DNA from: a virus
Strand: one strand, 5' to 3'
IMG/VR virus record: IMGVR_UViG_3300025138_000014
Location: 87,330-151,329 of that record
Length of the DNA stretch: 64,000 nt
Below are positions 8,733 to 17,245 of this stretch, piece after piece. Within the stretch, counting starts at the first letter, position 1, and every line of letters begins with the position of its first letter. The notes beneath the pieces were generated by a model. It saw only the letters and a program-made list of their open reading frames with translations, was not told where the DNA came from and ran no database searches. Both the position numbers and the translations under genes were made by a program.

Positions 8733-8892
8733 TGCAGCAACACAACTTATGACTGAAGCCGCTAAATTTCATGGAATTACATATGCACAACTTCGGCATA
8801 GAATTACATCTGGTGGCGAAAGCCTTATGCAACCATATTATGAAAGCAAAAGCTGGAAAGATTTATATAAAGTAGCAGAACAATGCGAGTAG
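8722..8892 (+). CDS. small protein between epimerase and nucleotidyltransferase
   Basis: 56 aa (MSTDAATQLM...EQCE), soluble, unrecognised. ATG at 8722 is preceded by AAGGATA and overlaps the epimerase stop; its own stop overlaps the next gene by 10 nt. The tight coupling on both sides supports a real gene. Confidence 0.7.
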   Translation: MSTDAATQLMTEAAKFHGITYAQLRHRITSGGESLMQPYYESKSWKDLYKVAEQCE

Positions 8893-9305
8893 GTATTACA
8901 GCCTCAACCTTTGATTTGCTTCATGCTGGTCACGTTGCTATGCTTCGAGAAGCTAAAGAGCAATGTGATCACCTAATCTGTGCACTACAGATTGATCCTA
9001 CAATTGATAGAATAGAAAAGAACAAACCTATTCAAACTGTAGTTGAAAGATATACTCAGCTGGCAGCAGTAAGATATGTAGATGAAGTTATTGTATATTC
9101 TACAGAACAAGACTTACTAGATATTTTACAAATGTATCCAATTAATGTACGGATCTTAGGAGACGAATACAAGCTAAAAGAATTTACAGGAAAAAATGAA
9201 TGCCGTAAACTCGGCATTGAATTACATTTTAATAGCAGAAATCACAGGTTCTCAACATCAGATTTAAGAGAACGTGTCTGCAATGAGAGGAAAAAAACCA
9301 AATGA
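8883..9305 (+). CDS. cytidylyltransferase-like nucleotidyltransferase (TagD/RfaE-C type)
   Basis: 140 aa. HAGH at residues 14-17 and FSTSDLR near the C-terminus are the two signature motifs of small cytidylyltransferases such as glycerol-3-phosphate cytidylyltransferase or the ADP-heptose synthase C-domain. It joins a nucleotide to a small phosphorylated substrate, probably to activate a sugar or polyol for glycan synthesis. The substrate cannot be read from sequence. Confidence 0.85.
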   Translation: MRVGITASTFDLLHAGHVAMLREAKEQCDHLICALQIDPTIDRIEKNKPIQTVVERYTQLAAVRYVDEVIVYSTEQDLLDILQMYPINVRILGDEYKLKEFTGKNECRKLGIELHFNSRNHRFSTSDLRERVCNERKKTK

Positions 9306-10342
9306 GTTCCATTATGGATAAACTCCAGAAGAATACTAAGTTGAAAAATACTGAAATTTTATCTGAGTCAAAATTTTTTAATGAAAAAGATATGACTACA
9401 ACTTCTGTTCCGATGGTCAATGTGGCACTATCAGGATCAATGGACGGTGGATTATCCCCAGGACTAACAGTACTTGCTGGTCCATCTAAACACTTTAAAA
9501 CTTCCTTTGCTTTACTTATGGCAGGTGCTTATCTGGATAAACATCCGAATGCAGTAATGTTGTTTTACGACTCAGAGTTTGGTTCACCACAATCTTACTT
9601 TAAACAATTTGGTATTGATACAAAACGGGTACTTCATACACCAATTACTAATGTAGAAGAACTAAAATTTGACGTAGTAAATCAACTTGAAGGTCTTGAC
9701 CGAAAAGATGAAGTAATTATTGTTATTGACTCAATCGGTAATCTTGCTTCAAAGAAAGAACTTGAAGATGCTCAGAATGAAAAGTCTGTAGCAGATATGT
9801 CTCGTGCTAAACAGCTGAAGTCTTTGTTTAGAATGTGTACTCCATATCTTGCTATGAAAAATATTTCTATGCTAGCAGTCAATCACACTTATCAAGAAAT
9901 CGGTTTATTCCCTAAAGCAATTGTTTCTGGTGGAACTGGTATATATTATTCAGCTGATAATATTTGGATTATCGGTCGCCGCCAGAATAAAAAGGGTATG
10001 GAAGTTACTGGTTATGATTTTGTTATTAATGTTGAGAAGTCTCGGTTTGTTAAAGAGAAATCAAAGATTCCGATTACAGTATCATGGGAAGGCGGAGTAC
10101 AAACTTATTCAGGTTTGTTAGAAGTTGCAATGCAAGGTGAGTATGTAAGGAAACCAGCAAACGGTTGGTATGAACCAATTAACCCAGAAACAGGTGAAGT
10201 GTTGGCTGGCAAGGCTCGTGAAGCACAGACCCTAGAAAAAGAGTTTTGGGATCCAGTATTTGAGCAAACCAACTTTAAAGAATTTATCAAAAAACAGTTT
10301 ACAATTGGCCATAAAGCTGATATAGTATTAGAGGTAGAATAA
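9302..10342 (+). CDS. uvsX: UvsX RecA-like recombinase
   Basis: 346 aa strand-exchange ATPase for recombination-dependent replication. Walker A is GPSKHFKT at residues 60-67, the T4 UvsX variant; Walker B follows in VIIVIDSIGN. LAVNHTYQE and an SGGTGIYYSAD loop are also typical. Overlaps the previous stop by 4 nt (ATGA) and the next start by one base. Confidence 0.96.
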   Translation: MSSIMDKLQKNTKLKNTEILSESKFFNEKDMTTTSVPMVNVALSGSMDGGLSPGLTVLAGPSKHFKTSFALLMAGAYLDKHPNAVMLFYDSEFGSPQSYFKQFGIDTKRVLHTPITNVEELKFDVVNQLEGLDRKDEVIIVIDSIGNLASKKELEDAQNEKSVADMSRAKQLKSLFRMCTPYLAMKNISMLAVNHTYQEIGLFPKAIVSGGTGIYYSADNIWIIGRRQNKKGMEVTGYDFVINVEKSRFVKEKSKIPITVSWEGGVQTYSGLLEVAMQGEYVRKPANGWYEPINPETGEVLAGKAREAQTLEKEFWDPVFEQTNFKEFIKKQFTIGHKADIVLEVE

Positions 10343-10695
10343 TGACAGTAGAACATATATTTTATACGGAAGGAGAGGACTATGAATTAGTCCCTCCCGC
10401 CGATCTCAAAGATGATGAAGCGGGTTGGCACCTAAGAATTTTAACGGGAGAATATGTAGAAACAGTATTAACTTTTGGAAATGTATCACTAGATGGTACA
10501 GATCCAGATGAAGATGATCCAAAAATGTCTTTTAACTTTGAAATTGTTACAACACCAGATCCCGACCTAAGTACCGAAGATGAAGATTTTCAACACTATG
10601 CAGGTGATCTGCTGTTGTCTCTTATAGAACGATCAATAAAAGAGCAAACTATGCAAGTTGAAGAGAAAGCAAAACCAGTCTCAAGGCGCTCATGA
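10342..10695 (+). CDS. acidic protein between uvsX and gp41
   Basis: 117 aa, strongly acidic in the middle (DGTDPDEDDP), with a basic tail ending SRRS. Proteins in this position are common in T4-like marine phages but have no assigned function that I know. It may accompany the recombination machinery (position only). Confidence 0.8.
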   Translation: MTVEHIFYTEGEDYELVPPADLKDDEAGWHLRILTGEYVETVLTFGNVSLDGTDPDEDDPKMSFNFEIVTTPDPDLSTEDEDFQHYAGDLLLSLIERSIKEQTMQVEEKAKPVSRRS

Positions 10696-12059
10696 ATATA
10701 GAACAAGTAATTTTAAGAAACATCTTGGTAAATGAACCTTTCATGCGTAAGGTCTTACCATTTATTAAATCTGAATATTTTGAAGGAGTTTATAATGGCT
10801 TATTTAAACAAGTTGTAAATTATGTAAATACATATAATAGATTACCTAGCCTTGAATCGTTTAAAGTAGAAATTGATGATGGTAAGTTTTCTGATGAACA
10901 ATACAGACACGCAGTAGAAATTCTACCAGAAATTTTCAAAGATGATAAGATTGATTATGAATGGTTAGTTGATAAGACCGAAAAGTGGTGTCAAGATCGT
11001 GCTGTGTATAATGCTATTATGGAAAGTATATCCATAATTGATGGCAAGCATAAAGAATTGACAAAGCAGGCATTACCAGAATTGCTTAGTGAAGCCTTAT
11101 CAGTTACATTTGATGCAAATATCGGTCACGATTACTTTGATGATATGGTTAATCGTTACGAATCATATCATACCACTGAGTCACGTATGCCGTTTGACCT
11201 AGAGATGTTTAATAAGATTACCGATGGTGGTTTACCAAACAAGACTTTAAATATCTGTCTTGCTGGTACTGGAGTTGGTAAATCTTTGTTTATGTGTCAC
11301 ATGGGTGCGGCTGCTCTAACTCAAGGTAAAAATGTTCTTTATATTACTATGGAGATGTCCGAGGAGAAAATCTCGGAAAGAATAGATGCCAACTTGCTAA
11401 ATATCCCTATAGATCAACTTGATACATTAAGTAAAGATCAGTTTACAGAAAGGGTTAGAAAAGTACAAACATCTACAAATGGTAATCTTATTGTTAAAGA
11501 GTATCCAACAGGACAAGCCCATTCTTCACACTTCCGTGGCCTTTTAAATGAATTAAAACTAAAAAAGAAATTTAAACCAGATATCATTTTCATTGATTAT
11601 CTAAATATCTGTGCTTCATCAAGAATGAAAGGCATGGGAGGATCAATTAATTCGTACACATACATTAAAGCAATTGCTGAAGAATTACGTGGACTTGCAG
11701 TCGAGTTCAACGTACCGATCATCTCTGCAACGCAAACGACTCGTACTGGTTTTGGTAACTCGGATGTTGGGCTTGAAGATACGGCCGAGTCTTTTGGACT
11801 ACCCGCTACGGCAGATTTAATGTTTGCTTTAATTTCAACAGAAGAATTGGAAGCAGCAGGCCAGTTAATGGTTAAACAATTAAAGAATAGATATAATGAT
11901 CCTACTCAGAATAAAAGATTTATCATTGGAGTTGATAGATCAAAGATGAGATTGATGGATATAGATAATCCAACCGAGGGCGTTATGAATGATACGCCAG
12001 CATTTGATAATAGTAAACAGGGTCAGGATCAGAAGAAGTTTAAAGATTTTAAATTTTAG
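10692..12059 (+). CDS. 41: replicative DNA helicase gp41 (DnaB family)
   Basis: 455 aa hexameric 5'-3' helicase. The N-terminal helical domain is followed by the RecA-like core with Walker A AGTGVGKS at 191-198 and Walker B IIFIDYLNI; SATQTTR and a late MRLMD segment fit the family. The start overlaps the upstream stop (ATGA). Confidence 0.95.
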   Translation: MNIEQVILRNILVNEPFMRKVLPFIKSEYFEGVYNGLFKQVVNYVNTYNRLPSLESFKVEIDDGKFSDEQYRHAVEILPEIFKDDKIDYEWLVDKTEKWCQDRAVYNAIMESISIIDGKHKELTKQALPELLSEALSVTFDANIGHDYFDDMVNRYESYHTTESRMPFDLEMFNKITDGGLPNKTLNICLAGTGVGKSLFMCHMGAAALTQGKNVLYITMEMSEEKISERIDANLLNIPIDQLDTLSKDQFTERVRKVQTSTNGNLIVKEYPTGQAHSSHFRGLLNELKLKKKFKPDIIFIDYLNICASSRMKGMGGSINSYTYIKAIAEELRGLAVEFNVPIISATQTTRTGFGNSDVGLEDTAESFGLPATADLMFALISTEELEAAGQLMVKQLKNRYNDPTQNKRFIIGVDRSKMRLMDIDNPTEGVMNDTPAFDNSKQGQDQKKFKDFKF

Positions 12060-12067
12060 GAGATTAA

Positions 12068-12250
12068 ATGTTACCTGATGAAATGGAAGCAGAAAAAAAT
12101 AGAAAGATTATATTAGCTCAAGCACAACGAATAGAGATACTAGAAAAAAATGTAGCTGATTTGCAACAACAACTATATGAAGAATATATCCATAATATAA
12201 AAAGGTATAAAAGGGTGAAAGATTATGAGAGCAGGGAAGGTCTGGGGTAG
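12068..12250 (+). CDS. small coiled-coil protein
   Basis: 60 aa, mostly one charged amphipathic helix (about residues 5-50). Ribosome site AGGAG at 12058. Unrecognised. Overlaps the cupin gene by 26 nt in another frame. Confidence 0.65.
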   Translation: MLPDEMEAEKNRKIILAQAQRIEILEKNVADLQQQLYEEYIHNIKRYKRVKDYESREGLG

Positions 12251-12563
12251 TACAGAACTTATAGAAGCAAATAATGCTTTGGAGTTTCATAGAATTGAAT
12301 TTGAAACTGGTACGTGTTCTAAACATAAACACGAATTTAAATGGAATGGCTTTTATGTTGAATCTGGTATTATGATGATCAGAGTTTGGCAGAATGATTA
12401 TGATTTAGTTGATGAAACTGTTTTACAAGCAGGGGAATATACTAAAGTCAAACCAGGTGTTTATCACCAATTTGTAGGAATTGAGCCAGGTGTAGCCTTT
12501 GAGTTATATTGGGCAGAATTTAACCATAACGATATTATTAGAGAGACAGTAGGTCACGAATGA
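12225..12563 (+). CDS. cupin-fold protein
   Basis: 112 aa single cupin. Metal-ligand motif 1 is visible as HKHEFKWNGFYVESG and motif 2 as PGVYHQF. It may be a small sugar isomerase, dioxygenase or sensor; related phage cupins resemble the cupin half of mannose-6-phosphate isomerase. The start is ATG 12225, with GGGTGA upstream inside the previous gene. Confidence 0.8.
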   Translation: MRAGKVWGSTELIEANNALEFHRIEFETGTCSKHKHEFKWNGFYVESGIMMIRVWQNDYDLVDETVLQAGEYTKVKPGVYHQFVGIEPGVAFELYWAEFNHNDIIRETVGHE

Positions 12564-13228
12564 TTAAAGCAAAGCTAATGGGTTACACTCAAGTACATGA
12601 GTCACCCGCATTAGGTAATATTCAAGAACTTGTAGCATTTTGTGCAAGAGTATCTAATCCCTCAAATCAAATTAATAGTGAGACAAGTGAAAAACTCATT
12701 AAGTATTTGATAAAACATAAACATTGGTCTCCACTTGAAATGGTTTCGGCAACCATGGAAGTTAAGTGTACACGAGATATTGCACGACAGCTTTTACGGC
12801 ATCGGTCATTCTCTTTTCAGGAATTCAGTCAACGCTATGCTGATCCAGCAGATCAAGAGTCGCTATATGTATTGTCAGAAGCTAGGCTTCAAGATACAAA
12901 AAATAGACAAAACAGCATTGATTCAGATGATGAAGACTTGCAAGCCGCATGGAATTTACAACAACAAAATGTAATTGATCAAGCTAAAAAAGCATATGAC
13001 TTTGCAATCTTTAATGGAATTGCCAAGGAGCAAGCACGTAAAGTGTTACCCGAAGGACTTACTATGTCTACATTATATGTAAACGGAACACTTCGTTCTT
13101 GGATACACTATATAGAACTAAGGAGTGCAAACGGTACTCAGAAAGAACATATGGAATTAGCTAGGGCTTGCGGAGAAGCAATAGCAATTATATTTCCACT
13201 AGCAAAAAATTTAACATCAGGAGACTAA
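12560..13228 (+). CDS. thyX: flavin-dependent thymidylate synthase ThyX
   Basis: 222 aa, FAD-dependent conversion of dUMP to dTMP. The ThyX motif reads RHRSFSFQEFSQRY at residues 80-93 (family pattern RHRxxSxNExSxRY; Q replaces N here). Normal family length. It starts within the cupin stop (ATGA). Confidence 0.96.
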   Translation: MIKAKLMGYTQVHESPALGNIQELVAFCARVSNPSNQINSETSEKLIKYLIKHKHWSPLEMVSATMEVKCTRDIARQLLRHRSFSFQEFSQRYADPADQESLYVLSEARLQDTKNRQNSIDSDDEDLQAAWNLQQQNVIDQAKKAYDFAIFNGIAKEQARKVLPEGLTMSTLYVNGTLRSWIHYIELRSANGTQKEHMELARACGEAIAIIFPLAKNLTSGD

Positions 13229-13230
13229 AA

Positions 13231-13479
13231 ATGGGAAAAAAACTCTCAACTTATTATTCAGATTCCAGTGAAGATTATTGTGAAGTACATTTTAATTATA
13301 AAGAAGAATTTGCTTATATAAAATATTTCACGGCTGACGGTACAAGATATTTTGAAGAGTTTTTTCCTAATAAGGCTTTGTGTTATGTTGAAGATGCTGC
13401 AGAGAACTGGGCTTTAGGCTATAAAGATTTATCACCTGAGCATCATACACAATATACATTAAAGTTTCCAAATATGTAA
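13231..13479 (+). CDS. small acidic protein, unknown
   Basis: 82 aa starting MGKKLSTYY; ATG 13231 was chosen because CAGGAGA lies 7 nt upstream and it follows thyX by two bases. A longer reading from 13168 would run through the thyX gene. Resembles small conserved proteins of T4-like phages; no function known. Confidence 0.78.
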   Translation: MGKKLSTYYSDSSEDYCEVHFNYKEEFAYIKYFTADGTRYFEEFFPNKALCYVEDAAENWALGYKDLSPEHHTQYTLKFPNM

Positions 13480-13487
13480 AATAATGC

Positions 13488-13516
13488 TTTACATATCTTT
13501 CCTAATGTTTTATAAT
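13488..13516 (+). promoter_or_regulatory. sigma70-type promoter
   Basis: TTTACA 13488-13493, 17-nt spacer, TATAAT 13511-13516, serving the hydrolase gene at 13557. Confidence 0.85.
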
Positions 13517-13556
13517 GAGTATACAACAGCAAAAAAGAAAAGATAGAGGCACTATT

Positions 13557-14156
13557 ATGAAACTGAAGTATGTAGCAATAGTATTTACAAACATATGCGT
13601 AGCATCAGGTTTTGGTTACGTTGCGTATGAAGTACATAAGAGAATGAATATTGAAGCAGTTATGGCTACAGAAGCCGTACAAATGAGGGCAGAAGAAATA
13701 GCTGCAGAGATACAATTTGAGCAAGAGCAATTAGCTGATAAAGCAATCCAACTAGAGTGTCTTGCTACAAATATATATTATGAAACAATGGCCAAATCAT
13801 TAGCAGGTGCTATGGCTGTTACAGACGTTGTATTAAATAGAGTAGAACACGAAAAATATCCAAGTACACCTTGCGATGTTGTTCACCAATCATATCTAAA
13901 TGATAAAGGAGAACCTCTATTAAATAAGTGCCAATTCAGTTGGTACTGTGATGGAAAAGCTGATGAACCACAGAATGCAGATTCTTGGTTACTATCTCAA
14001 AACTATGCAAAAATTATAATGGATGGTAAGTGGAGAGGAATTACAGAAGGCGCAACTCACTACCACGCACCTTACGTTAGTCCAAAGTGGGCCAAGTCCT
14101 TTACTGCAATCGGACATATTGGCGAACACTTATTTTTTAGAATGGAAAGTAAATAA
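13557..14156 (+). CDS. SleB/CwlJ-like cell wall hydrolase
   Basis: 199 aa. An N-terminal membrane anchor or signal (residues 4-24) and a helical linker precede the hydrolase_2 domain: LATNIYYETM, GAMAVTDVVLNRV, CQFSWYCDG, ATHYHA. Family members cleave peptidoglycan. With a membrane anchor it may act from the periplasmic face. ATG 13557 was chosen because AGAGG precedes it and the codons before it fall in the promoter. A second, unrelated cell-wall enzyme is at 57200. Confidence 0.85.
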   Translation: MKLKYVAIVFTNICVASGFGYVAYEVHKRMNIEAVMATEAVQMRAEEIAAEIQFEQEQLADKAIQLECLATNIYYETMAKSLAGAMAVTDVVLNRVEHEKYPSTPCDVVHQSYLNDKGEPLLNKCQFSWYCDGKADEPQNADSWLLSQNYAKIIMDGKWRGITEGATHYHAPYVSPKWAKSFTAIGHIGEHLFFRMESK

Positions 14157-14599
14157 TGGCAAACTTAAACAACAATCGCAGCATGAATAAACAATACTGG
14201 GATCCTCAAACTCCACCAACTGAGCGTCTTATTACGCAAGAAGAGATTGATAATAATCTCGGAAGTTTGTTTAATGAACTACATGCAGCAGTGATGCCCA
14301 ACAGCGGTCTCACCGATGCAGGTGATGAAATAGAATATAAATTCAATGAAAGAAATTATATTGATGAATTCCAGCAGTATATAGATAAGACATATGAAGG
14401 ACATTACTCTACAAATAAATTTCAGTCTACTGAAGTCATTATTGACCGAGGTAACGGTACTGGGTTTTGTATGGGTAATGTAGATAAGTATTCTAATCGC
14501 TATGGAAACAAAGGTACTCGTGAAGATGCACGCAAAGACCTGATGAAAATACTACACTATGCATTAATTCAGTTGCACGTTCATGATAATGATCTGTAA
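14156..14599 (+). CDS. DUF3310-like protein
   Basis: 147 aa. The C-terminal FCMGNVDKYSNRYG...EDARKDLMKILHYA resembles the DUF3310 domain of phage proteins sometimes labelled nucleotide kinase-like. Coupled to the hydrolase by a TAATG overlap. Confidence 0.75.
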   Translation: MANLNNNRSMNKQYWDPQTPPTERLITQEEIDNNLGSLFNELHAAVMPNSGLTDAGDEIEYKFNERNYIDEFQQYIDKTYEGHYSTNKFQSTEVIIDRGNGTGFCMGNVDKYSNRYGNKGTREDARKDLMKILHYALIQLHVHDNDL

Positions 14600-14602
14600 C
14601 TA

Positions 14603-14610
14603 TATAAATA
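14603..14610 (+). promoter_or_regulatory. T4-type late promoter box
   Basis: TATAAATA, 31 nt before the outer-membrane-like gene at 14641 and just after the previous stop. Confidence 0.65.
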
Positions 14611-14640
14611 TTAAGTTATAACCAAACAAAGGAAAAACAA

Positions 14641-14988
14641 ATGAAAACTCTTACTCTCGCCACCGTTGCCATGCTATCGGCAACATCACTTTCAGCAGCC
14701 GATCTTGGAGGTGGATTTAGTTTAGGCGGAGAATTGGACGTCAATGCAAATTTGACAGATAATGTTGAGTCATATACACTAAAGCCAATTGCTGGATATA
14801 CAATCGGCGGTATTAATTTTGAAGCCAACACTATTGTTAATCTTGACAAAATTAGTGACTATAAAATCAACCTTGCATATGAAGCTACATATGACGTACA
14901 TTCTTCTTTAGAACTTTATGGCAGGATGAAAACAAATGATAGTTGGAATACAGATGATGTTACTTTCGGGGCTACATTCTCTTTCTAA
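14641..14988 (+). CDS. small outer-membrane beta-barrel-like protein
   Basis: 115 aa. A Sec signal peptide (about residues 1-19, LSAADLG around the cut) is followed by alternating hydrophobic strands and a terminal Phe in ATFSF, the usual C-terminal signature of outer-membrane barrels. At about 95 mature residues it is small for a pore and may be a few-stranded barrel or an oligomer. Preceded by a late promoter box and followed by a terminator, so it is expressed alone. Role in infection unknown: changed permeability, exclusion or lysis are possible. Confidence 0.75.
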   Translation: MKTLTLATVAMLSATSLSAADLGGGFSLGGELDVNANLTDNVESYTLKPIAGYTIGGINFEANTIVNLDKISDYKINLAYEATYDVHSSLELYGRMKTNDSWNTDDVTFGATFSF

Positions 14989-15006
14989 TAACAAAAATAA
15001 TTACAG

Positions 15007-15031
15007 AAAAGGCACTTTATGTGCCTTTTTT
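15007..15031 (+). terminator. Rho-independent terminator
   Basis: AAAAGGCAC, loop TTTAT, GTGCCTTTTT. It ends the outer-membrane-like gene. Confidence 0.95.
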
Positions 15032-15033
15032 AC

Positions 15034-15062
15034 TTTACATATACCAGTGTTTGTACTATAAT
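15034..15062 (+). promoter_or_regulatory. sigma70-type promoter
   Basis: TTTACA 15034-15039, 17-nt spacer, TATAAT 15057-15062, directly after the terminator, for the gene at 15107. Confidence 0.88.
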
Positions 15063-15106
15063 TATTATACAAGCTAAAATAGAGAAATCAAACTGGAGAG
15101 TATATA

Positions 15107-16081
15107 ATGGCACATCAAGTTGAAATGATTAATGGCGTAGCTCAAATGGCCTACGCAGGTGCACTTCCATGGCACGGTCTTGGAGAAGCAGTTAGCAATG
15201 ATTTAACTCCTCATCAAATGATGGAAAAAGCAGGATTGAATTGGGAAGTAAATAAAATCCCAATGAACTTTACCAACTCAGGTGGTAAACTCCAAACGAT
15301 CCCAGAAAAAGCAGCACTGGTTCGTTCTAGTGACTCAAAAGTCCTAGACATTGTAGGAGAAGGCTGGAACCCTATTCAAAACACTACGGCGTTTAACTTC
15401 TTTTATGAGTATGTACTAGCTGGCGATATGGAAATGCATACCGCAGGTAGTCTTAAAGGCGGTAAGCACATCTGGGCTTTAGCTAAAGTTAAAGAAAGTT
15501 TTGATGTATTCGGTGAAGATACAATTGAATCTTTTGTACTTTTCTCAAATCCTCACCAATACGGTAAATCAGCAGACGTTAGGTTTACACCAATCCGAGT
15601 TGTTTGCAATAACACTCTAAGCATGAGCCTTGGACAATCGGCTGATAGATCAGTACGGATCGGTCATGCAACACCGTTTAATCCAGATAGTGTAAAAGAG
15701 ACACTAGGTATTGCTTCTGAGAAATTTGCTAAGTACAAAGAAATGGCTGAATTTCTCGGTTCTAAAAGAGTATCAGCTGAGTCACTTCTCAACTTTTACA
15801 ATACTGTGTATCCACATAGTGCTAAGCCAGTTGTTAATCCAACTGAAGAAAAGCAGCTATCTCGTCCAGCAAAACTTTGCTATGATGCTCTTAATACACA
15901 ACCAGGTGCACACTTTGCCGAAGGTTCATGGTGGCAGGCTTTTAACTCTGTAACATATGTTACAGATCACGTTCAAGGTAATAGTGCAGAGAATAGATTA
16001 CATTCTCAGTGGTTTGGTGGAAATCAAGCACGTAAATTAAAAGCTGCAGAGGTTGCTGTAAAGATGGCAACTGCCGCTTAA
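15107..16081 (+). CDS. DUF932 phage/plasmid-like protein
   Basis: 324 aa. LPWHGLG near the N-terminus, VVCNNTLSMSL in the middle and the C-terminal half fit DUF932 proteins of phages and plasmids. The function is not established; such proteins are often highly expressed early. It forms a single-gene unit with its own promoter and terminator. Confidence 0.88.
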   Translation: MAHQVEMINGVAQMAYAGALPWHGLGEAVSNDLTPHQMMEKAGLNWEVNKIPMNFTNSGGKLQTIPEKAALVRSSDSKVLDIVGEGWNPIQNTTAFNFFYEYVLAGDMEMHTAGSLKGGKHIWALAKVKESFDVFGEDTIESFVLFSNPHQYGKSADVRFTPIRVVCNNTLSMSLGQSADRSVRIGHATPFNPDSVKETLGIASEKFAKYKEMAEFLGSKRVSAESLLNFYNTVYPHSAKPVVNPTEEKQLSRPAKLCYDALNTQPGAHFAEGSWWQAFNSVTYVTDHVQGNSAENRLHSQWFGGNQARKLKAAEVAVKMATAA

Positions 16082-16088
16082 TAAAACA

Positions 16089-16106
16089 GGGGAGCCTCGG
16101 CTCCCC
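16089..16106 (+). terminator. GC-rich hairpin after DUF932 gene
   Basis: GGGGAGC, loop CTCG, GCTCCCC. The stem is strong but the following T run is poor, so it may be an attenuator or an mRNA 3'-end hairpin. Confidence 0.7.
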
Positions 16107-16127
16107 CATCCTTAAAGGGAATATGTA

Positions 16128-16454
16128 ATGAGTGATTATAACTGTGACAACTGGGTCATTATCAAGATGAAAGGTGATGACCCACATTACCGACTTCTTG
16201 TCGGAACCTCAGGGGGTTACTTAGATGGCGACAGTTGGCGTATGAACAGTGGCATTACAAAGGTAGAAGAGGACGAAGCATTCTACTACTTTTATGGGTC
16301 TAGTGGGTCTCGATATCGTAGTTGTAAAGAGTCGTACACGCTGAGGATGAATAATGCTCATATCTGGGATCAGCTTCAGAAACTTCATGGCGACAAAGTT
16401 GAGATGATGCCAGAAGATACAGACTGGATAAATATGGATTGGATTATCAAATGA
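16128..16454 (+). CDS. protein of unknown function, coupled to aldolase gene
   Basis: 108 aa, soluble, Trp- and Tyr-rich, ending NMDWIIK. No motif recognised. Its TGA overlaps the aldolase ATG (ATGA), so both are made from one message. Confidence 0.75.
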   Translation: MSDYNCDNWVIIKMKGDDPHYRLLVGTSGGYLDGDSWRMNSGITKVEEDEAFYYFYGSSGSRYRSCKESYTLRMNNAHIWDQLQKLHGDKVEMMPEDTDWINMDWIIK

Positions 16455-17245
16455 AATTTATTGCTGCAATGGACCATAGTGGTGGATCAACAGGCGGAGT
16501 ACTTGATCGGTATGAACAAACATATACCGAAGAAACTAAAATGGATTTGATCCATGATATGCGAACACGAATGATTAATGCTCCAAGTTTTAACGGAGAT
16601 AATATTTGGGGAACAATTCTTTATAAAGACACAGTCCTACGTGGAGTGTCTGCTACTCTTTTGGAAAAAGAGATTGTATCATTCCTAAAAGTTGATAGTG
16701 GAGTTATCTTTAGTGGTATGCTCAAACCATTTAATCTTGGCGAAATGATTAATATTGCAAAAGAACATCGTTGTGTCGGTACAAAGATGCGAAGCATTGT
16801 TTATTCCAAAGACGTACTAGAACCAATTGTAAAAGAACAATTTGAACTAGGTCAACAGATTTTTGAAAACGGACTTATTCCTATTATTGAACCAGAAGTT
16901 CCTATAGATCATATGAATAAATCAGAACTTGAGACCATGCTAGACGCTTCATTGAAAGCACATCTTGCTAGATTTAAAGGTCAATGTATTCTAAAATTAA
17001 CTTTACCTGAAATCAATGGTCTTTATAGTGATTACTCTAATCACCCTAAAGTTGTAAAAGTTGTTGCACTTAGCGGTGGTTATAGTACAGAAGTTGCTTG
17101 TAAAAGACTATCAGAACAAAGTGCTATGGGAGCAAGTTTTAGTCGAGCACTTTCCGAAAATCTATATGCTAGTCAACGTGATGTAGATTTTAATTCATCT
17201 CTTGCTTGGAATATTAAAAGAATCAGTGAGGCTTGTTCAGTTTAA
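16451..17245 (+). CDS. class I fructose-bisphosphate aldolase
   Basis: 264 aa Schiff-base aldolase interconverting fructose-1,6-bisphosphate with DHAP and glyceraldehyde-3-phosphate. It aligns along its length with bacterial class I aldolases: FIAAMDHSGGST at the N-terminus, FLKVDSG (K80), GTKMRS, PIIEPEV, ILKLTLPE (K182 on the strand expected to carry the Schiff-base lysine), VVALSGGYS and ASFSRAL. ATG 16451 was chosen because it overlaps the upstream stop and matches the family start. Slightly shorter than the usual 290-300 aa. No zinc class II motif is present. Confidence 0.93.
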   Translation: MKFIAAMDHSGGSTGGVLDRYEQTYTEETKMDLIHDMRTRMINAPSFNGDNIWGTILYKDTVLRGVSATLLEKEIVSFLKVDSGVIFSGMLKPFNLGEMINIAKEHRCVGTKMRSIVYSKDVLEPIVKEQFELGQQIFENGLIPIIEPEVPIDHMNKSELETMLDASLKAHLARFKGQCILKLTLPEINGLYSDYSNHPKVVKVVALSGGYSTEVACKRLSEQSAMGASFSRALSENLYASQRDVDFNSSLAWNIKRISEACSV

